This document shows positions 47,901 to 61,995 of a stretch of 64,000 nt of DNA, one piece after another (position 1 is the first letter of the stretch; every line of letters begins with the position of its first letter). Under the pieces are notes generated by a model. That model had not been told where the DNA came from. It saw only the letters and a list, made by a program, of their open reading frames with translations, and did no database searches. The DNA comes from Rostratula benghalensis (lineage: Eukaryota; Chordata; Aves; Charadriiformes; Rostratulidae). Location: contig VXAI01000090.1 of NCBI GenBank assembly GCA_013399305.1, forward strand, positions 2,544,747-2,608,746. Reading direction: 5' to 3'. The position numbers and the translations under genes were made by a program.

Positions 47901-50900
47901 ATTTTTAATTCTCTTTCACAAAACAGTATTGCAAATTTTACTCGCCAAATCATTTCCATGGGTATGCCCTTAGCTATAAAAATGCAAATGTTTTCTGAAG
48001 AAAATGTTCTTTAAAGAGATGAGAAATGTAATTTGTAGGCAGACCATGAGCTAAATTTGATAGCAGACAAATGCAGGGAAGTGCTGGGACAGTGCAGACA
48101 AAAGCTAGGAAGCTCAATTTTATAAAAGCTGCAGGAAAACACATACTAAAAATGAAAAAGACTTGAGCATTTTATTTTGCATTGCATTCAGTTATCCCTT
48201 AAGTGGAGTTTTGAATGAAGTTCTCTTGACTGCAACAGCTGCAAACAGAATCCAAACACACCACCGTTTCATCTACATTTTACTTAACTCATGCTTTGTT
48301 CACCAACTCCATTAACACAATTCAGCACCCTCCCAGCCTTCCCAGTGAAGCAGCAAAACAATACCAACACTAATTCATGGAGAGAAGACTTAAAATATTA
48401 CAGAAGTTTAAATACTGTGATCTGAAATTATATTTACCTTTGAAACTCTGCAATTCCACAAACCATGAACCAGGATAATCTGTATAATTAATGTACCTAT
48501 TTATTAAAATGGATAGAACAGACCGGAATCTGAAATTAATTACTTTGATATGTTAGCAGTATACTTGCAATGAAATTAAAAGGCTTGCAAAATAAGAAAG
48601 TCTTTAGTCACCTGCAAATTGTTCTGTTTGCTCTGTTATCTACTCTTGTCAAAGGTTTTGCAAAATACAAGTGCTCTGTCCCAAAGACAGGTTACTTCCC
48701 TGCTGTGAAATGAAATGCCACATTGACTCATATCCCCAAAACAATCTGTTAATTGATTACATGGGCTTATCAGCACTTCCAATATAGAGTCAACAATAAA
48801 ATCCTAACATTAGCTGCACCTTTCCTCCAGCTGCCCACACACCAGTTGTGCATCTATTGTTTCTTAAACAAAAGACCCAATTCTGTCTGAAAACAAGTAA
48901 GTACAGTCCCCCTGAGTCTATGCTAGAAAAAGATCTAGTAGAACTCCATGAATCAACCAGGAAGAAAGACTTCTCCAGAATCCATGGAGCTCAAACTGCC
49001 TGCACAGCTTGCGTATGCTTGCCTCCTGGCCCGCAGGAAGCCCTCAGCTCCCCCTGATGAGCTGATGAACTCTGGACACTCTCGAAGCTTCTCTGGGTAA
49101 CTGGAGTAAAACAGCTGTACCCGGGAGCATGAATTCACACACTGGTCTTACAAAGACCTAGGCTACTGGGGCTAAACTCTCCCCAGTTTCCCAATTAGCT
49201 GCTTCCCATGTGTATCAGACGATGCATGACAGCATCACTAACAGACACGTGTCACTCTAACATCAACAATCGTAATCCAGACCCATACAGACTTCTCTCA
49301 ACAGATACTTCCTGAAACAGAAAGACAGAAGGCCTAACACAGAATATTGTTCTCTGTTACCACTATAATTTGCTAGAAACAAAATAAAACTTTTTGATAT
49401 TTTTGGAGGTCAGAGTTTAACCCTACTTGCAGATGAAGACGCAATCAGGAAACTCCCATTGACTTTGACAGAACTATGAACAACCTCCAATATCAAAATA
49501 AAAATCACATACAAACAAAACCACACACACGCAAAAATCTAAACCTTCGGAGTGACTGGCTCACCATTTAGGCTTGTGATACTCTGCAATGCACTGTACC
49601 TCAACCCTACAAATGCAGGCAAACACGAAACCACAACAGGCTGTAAATTAATGCTTTGTGCCCCTGAAAATATTCAAAAATTTGCTAATTGCACACCCAT
49701 CTGGCTCAAAAAGAAACTGCATTCATCAAATTCTCACTTGGACCTTTTTTTCTGTCACTACTTTCCATCTGCGTTTGAAGGAAGCAGGATGAAGAATTCA
49801 GCTGGTGTGTACCTGGAACATGTTTGGATAACTCAGCTGCATAAAAAATCTCTGCAGGTTTGCCCAGGTTTACCATCCTACACAGGACATGCTGTGTATA
49901 TCTCAACTACTGGAACAAGAACTATACTTCTGATATGATTTGCAGGAACATAAATTACTGATACTCACACCTCTATGGAAGAATTATGGCTATTTCTCTG
50001 TGTGCCCATGCATCAAAATCAAGAAGAACCTGAAAGGAATTACTTTGTATTCACAGGATGTCAGTCAGCCAGCACTTCATAATGTTACTGTACTAAGTAC
50101 CCTAAACAGAAACAACACATGAAATAAGCTCAAAAAGCAATTTTCTGGTGTTTTACAATCCCTGAAAAGAGTGTTTTAAAAGGCTTTGAAACAGAAATCA
50201 AACAAGGGTACCAACCCCCTCAAAGTTTACAGCTGAAGTGTAAAACAAGGAATCAACCACTAATACAAGCAGAGGAGAAATAGAATGAAGTAATAGCATT
50301 TACCTACAGGCCTGTTACATCTGAGGGGCAAAAAAAATGGTGATACAGCATTCAACTTTCTAATTTAGGCTTTAAAAAAAAATATATATATAATGGTCCA
50401 ATTCAAATTAACTAAATTCATGTGGAAAATATGTCCTACTCAACACTAAAGATCTCCATGTCTTGTTATCTTCTGACCAAAAAAAAATAAATAAATATCA
50501 CTCCTGGGTAAGTAGTGATCTTCTGTGAACAAAACACTGAAGCTCAGTGACCTTCTCATGGATTTCCTTTTGAGGACCCCTCTCCTTCAAGCCCGACAGC
50601 AGGACGGATGTTTAACACTACTACAAAGAGTCCAACGAAGTAGAACTCCACAGACAGCAGTGAGCATTACTGACAATTGCTTTCCACTTTGATTCTGCCT
50701 TTTCCATGACAGAAGACCCAGGTGAAAAATGTCACATCCAGCTATAACAACAGGTAAAACCTGCGCCTAGTCCAAAAAACTACCTCAGTAGACATCACAC
50801 TGCTGCAAGGCATATCACAGCACCTCTTGCCTTGTGACTGTATCACCTTTTTACATCATCGTCTCAACCAGATTTTATTTTTTTTCAGGTGAGAGATTAA

Positions 50901-53900
50901 TAGGAATTAAAAACAGACTTCTACAATGCCAGATAACAGCTTATACTTTTTTAAATGTTGCAGCAAATTTTAGCAGAAATCCCATGCTGGAAAGACACAC
51001 CTAACCAAACAGCAAAAGGCTTATGAGACCGAAGCCTACATCCTCAATCCAGAGCAAACTCAGGTCACAGCAACGAGCAGCGCTGCACTAAGAAAAACTG
51101 CGTTTTGCCCTCAGCCCCTAAAACTCAGGGGAGATTTTCACTGTGCACTTCTGTCCTTTGACAGAGTCCTGCTTCGCTTGTTGCATTATCCCTTGGAGAA
51201 GATGGAATATATCCATGGAAAGGTCCTGAGCGAAGACGAGACCACCCAGAACAGTGTTTCTTTGCAAACCAGCTAGCCAGCCTTTGAAGTCCTTTGTGGC
51301 AGTCAGGAGTTGGTATGGTCTGCTGCAACCAGAGCACGAACTGGGGGGAGAGCAGCGACGTTCCCATGTGACACACACAGCCTCTGGACAGCACGGTTTA
51401 CATTGCCATTTCCTCAGTACAAGCTAAGACTATGGAACTTTAATGCAGCGTACAAAATGCATTAATACACTCACAAGCAGAGTCAAGACAGCTTGAAAAG
51501 AGGAGATAGGGACACAGATCTGTGATGCTGAGTTTGGCTAAATCAGTAGGTCCTGCTATGTCTTTCATCTTCACACACTCTAATACTCTTACATTGTAGA
51601 AGATAAATTCAGTTTATGCATGGCATCAAGATAATTGGAACAAGAATAAGAATCACTGGGCATTTAAAAAAAAAAAAGTCTCACCAGCTGATGTTTACAC
51701 CACAGACATATACAATATTGCTCCTCATTCATCTCTTCAGCACACTTACCCCTTGTTCTCCCTTCAGTTGCACAAACAATAAGATTCCCCTACACAACAA
51801 AAATGTAAAAATAACTACTAGGATGTTTTCTGTGGCACAGAAAGACAAGGAACACACACACTCCGAAACCACTTTCCCAATTTTCAGAGATTTAATGCCA
51901 GTTCATATTAAAAAAAAAGTTATTAAAGTATTAAAATAAAAAGTGTTCCAGTCAATTTAATAGTACAATGCTTAAAGTATTCCAGCCAATTTAATTTGAA
52001 GACTTGGCCTCAAGAATATACTTCATTTTTAAAACAAGCCCACAATAATTTGAAAGTTTCATTGACCACTTTTCTCGATTACTACACAAGCGCAAAGTGT
52101 TTTGAATACATTTTGTGCTTCACCAGGAATATCTACATCATCTATATCTTAATCCACCTCACACAGACTTATTAACAAAGCCATTTTTTCATTCATGTAA
52201 AGAGAAATTGGTTGATTGAACTGTCACACTGAGATGTGCAAAGTGATCTTGAGTAGGAAAATAGGGAAGTTATTTACCTAAAGAATGAGATGTGACCGGT
52301 TTTTAAATATCGAGTTGCTAGATGGGATGTACAGCTGTACAAACACCTGAAAAAGCAGTGGAAAGCAACTAGAAACTGCATGCCTGTTTAATAGCATGCT
52401 GGGGACGGGGGGCACGGAATCTATCTGGGCAGGCCAGTGGCCCTGATCCTCAAATTATCTTTCCCATCTTAAATTATAAATTTTAGATTTCAGAGAGTCT
52501 AAAGCACGTGAACTGGCTATGCATATATCCAGCTTCTGCATCTCCCCTTTTCATGCAGACTTCCCATACACATTCACAGTCTGTATCATGTTTCTCTGTG
52601 TTTAACTTCCAGAGAGAGCTGTTAAAGTTTGTATGAGCTTCGGTACCATCACAAAAGCCCTGCTCTTTATGAAACAAACACTCTACCTGTGCTAATAAAG
52701 GAGTCAAACCTCATGAATTTTTGATGTGGCTATGCTGGTGCTATTAAGTTAAATAAAAAGCTGTAAACTCAGGATACTGAGAAAGGAATAGCAGTGCTAG
52801 TTTAGTCACATAAAAATTACCCTGAAATAATTATCACTTGTTCTTAAAGTGCATTTCCACACATAAACAACCACTTAAAATAACAAATTTTATCAGATGA
52901 TCTGTTTCCTTCCCATATTCACCACAGCAATACAGTATCACTTGAATAGTCCATAATAACAATGCAAAGATGATTTATCAAGTCCTGTGATAGTACTAAA
53001 GCTTATTAAATAAGGGGGGTTTGTAGGTCACGGGGAGGCTGCAATTAAGGGCAAGTACCTGCTTCTTCATTAAACTTACTAACCACATAAATGTCCCTTC
53101 CCATCTAATCTAACTGCACTGCCAGAGCCAGGCTGTTAGGAGTTTTACTTGGTGGTGCAGGCACCAAGCCAGTGCTGGAGGAGCTGGGCCACCTTTGCTC
53201 ACCTGACCCCTCAGTGTCTGAGACCTCTGAATTCACCCCAACACGTTTCGCCCGTTCACAAAGGTCCATGGACCTCTGATTTCATGTTGATAGCAGTTCC
53301 ACACTACGCCACAGATAAAGAGAAGTGCCACGACAGATGGAGATTTTAGGGTTTCACAAAGAAAAGATCACTTCTGAGAAGTCATTGCCATACTGAAAGG
53401 GCAGCTGATAAAGAACAATTTAAGAACAAGCAAAAGGAGTTTTGGAAATGGCGCTGTCAGAACAGAAAAATCTAAGGAATGAGAAATGATAGGGCAGAGT
53501 GGTACTGAAGATAAAGACAAAAATCTTGTACATTTTCAGCAGAAGACAAGGATTCCAGGACAGCAGTAGAGGAAGATAATGGTTTTAGTGAAAACATATG
53601 TTGAAATGACTGGTTAAGCTAGGCATCTGCAGCAGCATACAGATGAATGCTATGGTAGTTAGTAAAAGACTCAGATCTCTCTGGAGGACAACTTAGCTAC
53701 ATCCACATACAGCACGAAAGGCAAGGTTTCAGAAGCACTCTGTAGCCTGAACTGTAGTCTGAACTACAGGGTAAGAGCCAGAGAGAGGTCTTAGCAACTG
53801 GTAAGTGTTCTCAAGAGTGACAAAAAATAGGATAAATGGTGATTGAACTCAAGGAGCTGTGTGTATCAGTATGACACAGAATCCGGTTTAATTTTGTCCA

Positions 53901-53988
53901 CATTTCACCCAAGGGGTGGTAAGGCAAACAAGATAAACGAATGAGATGGGGCAAAACATGGCTGAATCAGCTTTGCTACAGCAACACA
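44952..53988. other. upstream DST intron or 5' flank, no gene recognised
   Basis: If further dystonin first exons exist upstream of 64000, this is intron. I looked on the minus strand for the well-known short dystonin N-terminus and the transmembrane-type N-terminus and saw neither. Weak exon-like patches at 48438-48479 and 48953-49138 are treated as findings, not genes. Confidence 0.45.
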
Positions 53989-54190
53989 TCACAGAATCAT
54001 GGAATGGTTCAGGTTGGAAGGGACCTTAAAAATCATCTTGTTCCAGTCCCCCGGCCACAGACACAGACTCCTCCCACTAGACCAGGTTGCTCAAAGCCAC
54101 ATCAAGCTTGGTCCTGAACACTTCCAGGGAAGGAGCATCCATAACTTCTTTGGGCAACCTGTTCCAGTGCCTCACCACCCTCACAGTAAA
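53989..54190 (-). mobile_element. CR1 LINE 3' tail
   Basis: 'acagaatcatggaatggttc', 'aggttggaagggacctt', 'ccactagaccaggttgctc', 'aagcttggtcctgaacac', 'ggcaacctgttccagtgcc': a clear CR1 3' UTR on the minus strand, 5'-truncated. Confidence 0.92.
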
Positions 54191-57100
54191 GACAACAGAT
54201 GAAGTCACAAGGATGGATCAGACTGCTCCGAAATACTGAATGGAAGATAAAACCAACAAAGAGCTATCACAATCTCAAAGGAGTAAGGAAAAGAACAAGA
54301 ACTTCCTTCAAGGAAAAGCCACTGGAACAATCAAAGGGAGACAAAAAGCAGGGGAGGAAGAGGAGTGCAGTTAATTGCTTCAGGGTAATCACAGAGGTCA
54401 AAGAAGGTGATGATTTAAAAGAGGAAAGTGAATACAAAGCTCTGAACATGCCAAAACGTACCCTGGCATTGAATATAACAGTCACACACAAAATCACAGC
54501 TAACCACAGCTGGATTTTCCATGTATGTTATTTAAATATAATATTAAAAATATTTTTTTCTTCAAGCAAAAAGCTAATGATTAGGAGCACATTGTGCAAT
54601 TGTTCTTACTGTCCTGGGTTTAAAGAGGAAAGGATTACATACTATAAAAATGATAACCAAACTAGGAGTATCATGAGCAGAAAGTTGAACCCCGGCATGT
54701 TCCAGAGCAGAACAGCAGCAGGTGAAACATCTGCTAAACAGCATTGCTCTGCTTCACCAAAGCTTCTCAACTGGAATAATTTCTACTGCAGTGATGAAGT
54801 TGAGGTGACCCTTACCTAGAACAAGCAACACTTGTGTTATGGTTCAGACTACAGCTGGATACCGGTAAATGCCCCTGGTGTCACTCCAACTGACACTTTT
54901 GTACTAGCACTTCTCAACTTCCCTCTATAAAGAGCTCTTGCTCGGTGACACTGCTCACAACTAACCCCACTGTCAGGGTCAAAGAACTATCTGGAAAACA
55001 TTTGGGGTTTGGCAAGGATTTTTAGAGAAAAGCACAGCAGCTTCCCTGCCCAGGCAGTCTAACCCTACTATGAAGAATTGCACAAAGTAGTATGTTCTTT
55101 CATGATCAGTGAAAACAAGGACAGCTTAATTGACTTTGCTCTGAGAAAGTGCAAGATTCACTTGACGCTTCTCCTACAGGTGGAGCAATGAGAAGGGAAC
55201 AAGACTCTTCCTTTCTCCTTCTCCCTCCCATGGTCTTACCTGTGGGTTCTCTGTCTTATAAAGGGACCCATATGAATTCTGTAACACCTACATCCAAGTG
55301 CTACTACACAAATTAAATGCAAGCAATTCAAAAAAGGTTTATGTGAGCCTAACAATGTGTATTTATTAATGAAAAATTTTTGAATACTTAAACAAAACTG
55401 CTAGGTTCCACCAAAAGAATCCAGCTACCACAGGAACTGCGGTGTGTCAGACTTTTAGAGATTTCAATCAAGCATCTACACCTACTTGGCTCATGCTCTA
55501 TTTTACTATGACTTTCTGCTTACATGATTTTAAGAAATCCCTCTTTTCAGCTCTTTAATGACCTATGGCTTTTACAGCATACATTTTGAGCTACGTCACA
55601 AACAAGATCCTTTTCACAAGTCCAGAAATAAAAGCAGTGGCATCTCTCAGCAACTGAGCAAAAATACAGTCTCTGTAAACAAGTTTGTTGGAAAAAAGAA
55701 AGATACAAAAAAAACAAACCAAAAAACAACCCCAACATATGGATAAATCTCATCCTCACTAGTAAGTGATGAAATGCATCTTCAGAGTTCAAAATTTTCT
55801 TCTCAACTACTACTTTGCAAGGAGGACGTTATTAAAACAGTAGTCACATTTCTTCTCTAGCTGAAAGAGAAAGATGGGGAGTTCTGTAACCTGAGACAAT
55901 CTACTTAACAGAAAAACCATCACTAAAAAAAAAAAAAAAGCATAAAAATGCATTTAAAATGTTTCTCTATGAATAACAACTGCAGGGCCCTGCTGTTTTC
56001 CTGAAAGATCCAGAGTCTTAAACTAAAAACATAAATGAAAAATTATTAGCAAAATGTACATTTGTGTACTTAGACATATCATTTTACATGTGGCCTCAAC
56101 CCTCCTGCCAACTGAAATCATCTCCTCCTGTGTGACCACACGAGTCTGCAAAACGCAAGTGCCAGGCACTTCTGCACTCTGAATTTTAGTAAAAGAATTC
56201 TGAATCTTGTTTGAAGCACTGTAACTTATGGCAATAAATTAATATATCTATCTATACCTTCTTCAAAATCACATTAATATCACTAGTCATAACTGATCTT
56301 CAATTCCAGAACACAGAGTAAAAAAACCCAAGATTTCTCCCTCTTTGGACTATTCCTTAATACCAATGCTGTTGATAATTTTAAAAATGAAAGTGATAGG
56401 GGCACTACCCATCTCACCTAACTGCAGAAGTCTTCAGTGCAGATGCATCCATCAGAAGTCACAACAGGACTTCTTTATAAGCAATGGGGAAAAAAGCTCT
56501 TTCAGGACTGTCTTTTCTCTGCTAAAGACAAAGAAAAAAAACAAACCCACCACCCAAACCTACACTGCTAGCTCATATTAAAATATGTCCATTTGTTCTC
56601 ATGAACTCAAAACCAAATCCAAAGGATACTCCAACTATTGAACTGGAAATTAGCCTGGAATAAAGAACTTCAAACACTTAATTTTACAAACTTTTGGTTT
56701 TGCAATTTGTACAACTGACATTTTTTATGCATTTCATGTCCTGTGTTACTATTAGTCTTAAATTGCTACGCTAGTTGAACATTTTCAGTAAAAGGTAAAG
56801 CCAAAAAAATCAATCAAATTTGGTTTCTAGATGCAATGTGTACAAATACAACTTTTTTTTTTTCAACTGCAGAGAATCTTCAATTATCTGAAATGCTTGT
56901 GTCCATAAGCTGGACATCCACAAAGCCAGAGTTTGAAGGGGCTTCCAGCATCCTTCAGATCTGGAGAACTGCAAGAACTCAAAAAGCTTGTGTATTTTGT
57001 TGTACCTTTACATCCTATTTTTACTCTGACAAATTCCTGCACAAACTGCACTGATACAGTAGCTAATGCAAGCTTGCTTTCCAAAATTCACTGAACCCCA

Positions 57101-57445
57101 AAGGGCCCTTCTTTTGAATTTAGCTACATAGCCAGAAATGCAAAGGTACTCAGATTCCATACCAATTGTAACACTTGTACAATACCTCTCTTCTGGAAGC
57201 GCCTGTACTCATAAATGACTTCTACCTCCCCTTGCTCTGAAATAATTAAGCCTTTGAGTCTTTCATCCCCAGAGGCTTCAAAAGATTTCTGTAGCCACAT
57301 TTTCAGTTACAGACTTACTCCTGTGTTTTAAAAGCCATACTCTATTTGCTCAAATCAGCAAAACATAAATTATTCAGTAAAACCTTGACAGCCAATTTCT
57401 GTTCACACACAACTAAAAATAGCCATATGCTGACTTCAGCAGTAG

Positions 57446-57489
57446 CCAATTTTCTTCATTCCTGTAACCAATTTTCTTCATTCCTGTAA
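57446..57489. repeat. two-copy tandem duplication of 22 bases
   Basis: The 22-base unit at 57446-57467 is repeated exactly at 57468-57489. A recent local duplication. Confidence 0.95.
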
Positions 57490-60400
57490 TTCAATTTTTT
57501 GTTGTATTTCATTTAATCTCATGGGAGAAGGATGAAAAACAATATGGTAGAACACCAAGAACCATAGTTTTCCAATGGAACACTAAAATACACAGTGTAC
57601 TTAAAACGTATAAACAAAAAACACTTTGTAGGTAGAGAGAAATCATGAAAAACGTAACTAGAACCTCCGAGTCCTGGGAAGAACACTAGATCAGTATATA
57701 GACTTATCTGTAACTTGATTGCAAAAATCACCACTGACTTAGCCATTGTGATGACTTTATTCCATGTTTGCTTGGCTCCCTCTAAATCTTAAAAAAAAAA
57801 AATCTATTCTCAATAGGAGATTTGTGCTATAAGAGGAGATGAAATACAACCTTAAGAAGTCTAACATACTCTGAGACAGGCACTACAAGCGCAAAGGGAT
57901 GACAGTAAGGGGGGTAGGCTGAGTGACATGCCACCTGGCCATCCCAGGCAGAGGGATTGATTACCACCACCGGGACTGCCAGATCAAAACTTGCCTCGCT
58001 GTCCAAGTTCAGATGTATTTTTAGTCTTTGCAGATATTACTGGACTATAAATGGATTTTGTTCTAATATTTTTTTTATTAATAATACAATATAAAATTAA
58101 CAGCATTTCTATACACAGACATTTAACCTCCTAAATGTAGAAATCTTATGCTAGGTAAGGCCGTGAAACTTCACGAATCTTGGGTAGCCGTACCTTCTTG
58201 AAGAGCTTGCACACTGCATAAGCACCAGGTCAAGGAGCACCTGGCACACAAGGTTGTGTGACAGAACTGATGAAAGGAAACCAGGTGACAGGAATTACAA
58301 CAGAGGAGCAAAGGGGCTCCCAGGAAAACCCGCAGCAGGAATCATGCAAAAGGAAACTGGCCCAAGCATTCTGCTAAGGAGCTGAATTGCCTTCTCGCCT
58401 ATACTGCTGTTTTTCAAATGGGAAGGAAACACAGCCCTAAGAGAGCCTGATGGACGAAGTCATCCACCATGATAAAGCCAGAGCCATCCCCCTGAAACCA
58501 ATAGCAAGCCTGACTGAAGGTTAATAGCATGAGGACTAGGGACTTAGGCTGAGCACATCTGGTTTAGATGCGCTCTCATATGTCACCATGGTGTTTAAGG
58601 AGGAATCAAAATCCTGTGTTATATATATCCAATAACACATATAAGAAACAAGAGTTTGTTAGGCCAAAATAGCTGTTATACAGCTTGCAGATGTGGCCAG
58701 GGCCACTCCAGCTCGGAGGGAAACAGAAGGGCATAAAGGAGGTTAGGTTACGGCACCCAGTCGCATAGGTCAACCACTTCACACTAAGCTCCCTAGCTCA
58801 ACTGCTCTATTACCCAAACTACCTTCTAAAAAGCAAGCTGAGGTGCCACCTGAGAGTCCCTACAAGTCTCCCAGTCCTTTAACTTTTGGGTTGTTTTGTT
58901 GGGGTTTTTTTAATTACCAAGCTAAGAGTCCAAAGCTTTGCTTGTAAGCCTCAAATAGTTACTGCCTGAGACAAAGGATCAAATTAATTACTGTCTAAAA
59001 TAACTGTAACAAAGTAAGATACAGTCTGCCCAGCCACAAGACACTGATAAGATGTGAAGTACTTGATTTTACAGTACTGCAGTAGCAGTGCAACTACAAC
59101 TTGGGGTGGAAAGAAATTTATTTTCGATTTTGTTAACAACGGGGTTGTTCTACACATCAGATTTGTTCTACACTTGCTGCAGCAAATTAGATCTCATGAA
59201 ATCTGTTTTCTTTCATGTAAGGTATAATTACAGAGAAATAATACACCTGATTAAATCCCCCAGATCTCCTAGAAGATCAGCAAGATTTTCTGCTAAAAAA
59301 AAAAATAAATAAATTAAGAAGGTATGAATGAAACCTATCTTTAGCAAAGATACTACATTACTCCCAGACAGACATGATCCAGCAAAGCCCCAACAAAGGC
59401 ATCTTCTGCAACTGTCCCCATGCCAGAACAGAACTATATATTTCTTACACCTAGATTACCACAAGGAATATCAATTTCTGTGAGACTCATGGAAGAATAC
59501 TAGATTTGCAGCTACACAGACCATAAATGTGAAACAAGGAATAACTGGAGCAGATGCTGCAGCAGTGGCCTGTGGCTTACAAACCAGTGAGCAGGACTGT
59601 TCTTTCTTGCAGAAGGTCTTTGGAGCAAAAAGGATGTTTGTGCTAGAAGAGATTTTTGAAACACTACACTTTTATGACGAAAGAATTAAAGATTACTGAG
59701 TATTAACAACAAAAAGGTAAAAATGAAAAAGCTGTTTAACAGGCAGGCCCGGCATCACTATCTTTCCAGAGGCAGACATTTATAGACTAATGGCCTACTG
59801 AGGTTGTACACCATCACACAAAAAAAAGGAACTGTTAATAAATATTTTATTTTTGCAAGCTTAAAGGCAGGATCAGAGACCAGCCTCCCAGGCAGATCAG
59901 TATTTTCTCGAATCAATTGTGCATTGCAAAGGGTTGTCTCCAAAATTCCCCAGGGATATGCAGGGGACTGCCACTGAAGGAGAAAAAGTTTATTCAGAAA
60001 ATCTGGATTTTGCAAAGCATTATTGAGTACAGCAGATGTAGCAGAAGTTCCAGCTTTCTGTGAAAATATAATTATTCATGAAGGAACCTTTTTCTTAAGA
60101 TTGGCTCTGCCAATGCTCCTTGACAAGTGAAAGAGAAGTGAACCCAAGCCCGTCTAATTCTGTGGTTCAGTCAGTCCAGTGAAGACCTGAAGCAAATCTG
60201 CAGGACTCCGGATGTGCTTACAAATATAATTCTGTCCATGAGTTTCAAGGATACGTTTTGGATATTTTTAATCATATGGCCTACAGCAGAGATGTTGCTC
60301 ATCTTCAGGAACCCATAGGCACTGTAGGTGTGATGGATCTTGTCTCCCCATATCCCGCCCAGAACAGCTGCACAAAGCCTACTGACTCATCAAGGGCAAG

Positions 60401-61977
60401 AATGTCATCTCACATTAACAGCTCCAGTTACAACACAATGATAGCAATTGTTAAAATACTCAATTCCAGGCAGCTTGCTGGGCTACAGATATATAACCTA
60501 GGTTTCCATATGTACAGTACATAAAATCAAAAACTCGACCATCTAGAAAAAAAAATCTGAATCATTTGGGAAAAAACACATCGATGTCTGCAATGTTAAA
60601 AATAACAGAGGTGAGTCATGGTTACCAACAGCAAACAGAAGCTCAAGCCCTGTTCAAAGCGGCTAGCTTAGATATCTTCAGAAAGAAAAATTATAAATAC
60701 ACAAACACACCCACATTCAAAATAAATCCCCCGAGAAGAAAAAAAAAATATCTTAAACTTCAATCAGAAATAACGTGATGATAAATGAAAAGCAGTAACA
60801 TACCCAGTGGCTTTCAGCCATACTACCAGTTCAACAGAGTACTAGCTAGATCTTAAAGTAGTTTGTGAATACATTGAAAAATCTAGAGATTAGATACTGA
60901 ACACTGCTAAGTATATGGGTAGTTAAAATGACTTATTTTTATATGAATAGGAATAATAGCAAAAATACCAAAGATATTCACATACTCCCCTATAGACAGT
61001 GTCCTCTGCCCGTGCCTGTAAACATCAGACATGCAGTTTGTCTCTGTACTCTGATGGTGAACTTGGCTGCATCCACCCATTACTTAGCCAGACCCTGTCT
61101 TTGACTACAGCATGAGCCATATTTCTCTTTTCTGGCTTCACACAACTAAGTAGGGTAAGGGAAAGTTAGAAGATGGAAGACAGGAAAAGAACAGTAACAT
61201 ATGTTATTGTATTCCTTTGTTTGTTTGTTTATACTGCGGTAGTCACTGATTGTCTTCTATTTGCCACTGAGTGCTACACATGCAAAAACCACAGGAACAG
61301 ACAGCTATTGCAAACATAGGGGTTTTTTTCTTTAGGAAAAACATCTGGAAGAACTGCTTTAAATGAAAGACCCCCACTTGCAAAAGGTTAAAGCACGTAA
61401 ATGAAAGTAATCTTACAGCTCTGTTTGTACTTCTTGTACCACCCAATTCACCAGCAATGAATACAGAAAGCAAGATGAAGCAACACATCTGCCCAAAAGC
61501 ATATATATATATTTATAAAATTATATATTGTGTAATTTTATTTATACATATTTAATACAGGTTTAATACAACTTTAATAATTTTATATCTATATGGAAAA
61601 CAAAAATTAAAATCCAGGTTGTTGGGATCATAGAAGAGAAACATAATTTCAGAATGAAACTTCTCCAGAAAATTTACTTAAAGAACCTCCCCTTCCCCTA
61701 ATACTAATCTTAGCGTATGATTCTATCACCCTACTAACTATGATGCAAGACCCATAGACAGGAAAAATCCCTTCAACTGCTTTGGGAAGGAACTGAGACA
61801 GAAAGCTACAGCTCAGCCATACACCCATCCTCATTCATTCAACAAGTTCCATGCTGCCTAGGAGTCAGGCAGAATTCCTCTGAAATAGCTCCCAGCAAAA
61901 GTGTTCATTTCCATGATCTGGGAAGTTTGCTGTAACTTTTTTAAATCTGTAATTTCAGAAATGCTACTTTTTGTCTG

Positions 61978-61995
61978 TTTTTTTTTTTTTTTTTT
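61978..61995. repeat. poly-T tract (18 T)
   Basis: Uninterrupted 18 T; simple sequence. Confidence 0.95.

Noticed and set aside
49552..49938. 128-codon plus-strand open frame
   Set aside because: No recognisable domain and no splice or promoter context.
54199..54819. 206-codon plus-strand open frame, the longest non-repeat frame apart from dystonin
   Set aside because: Lys/Ser-rich with no domain, no splice context and no promoter; starts at the edge of a CR1 tail. In 64 kb of AT-rich DNA one frame of this size is plausible by chance.
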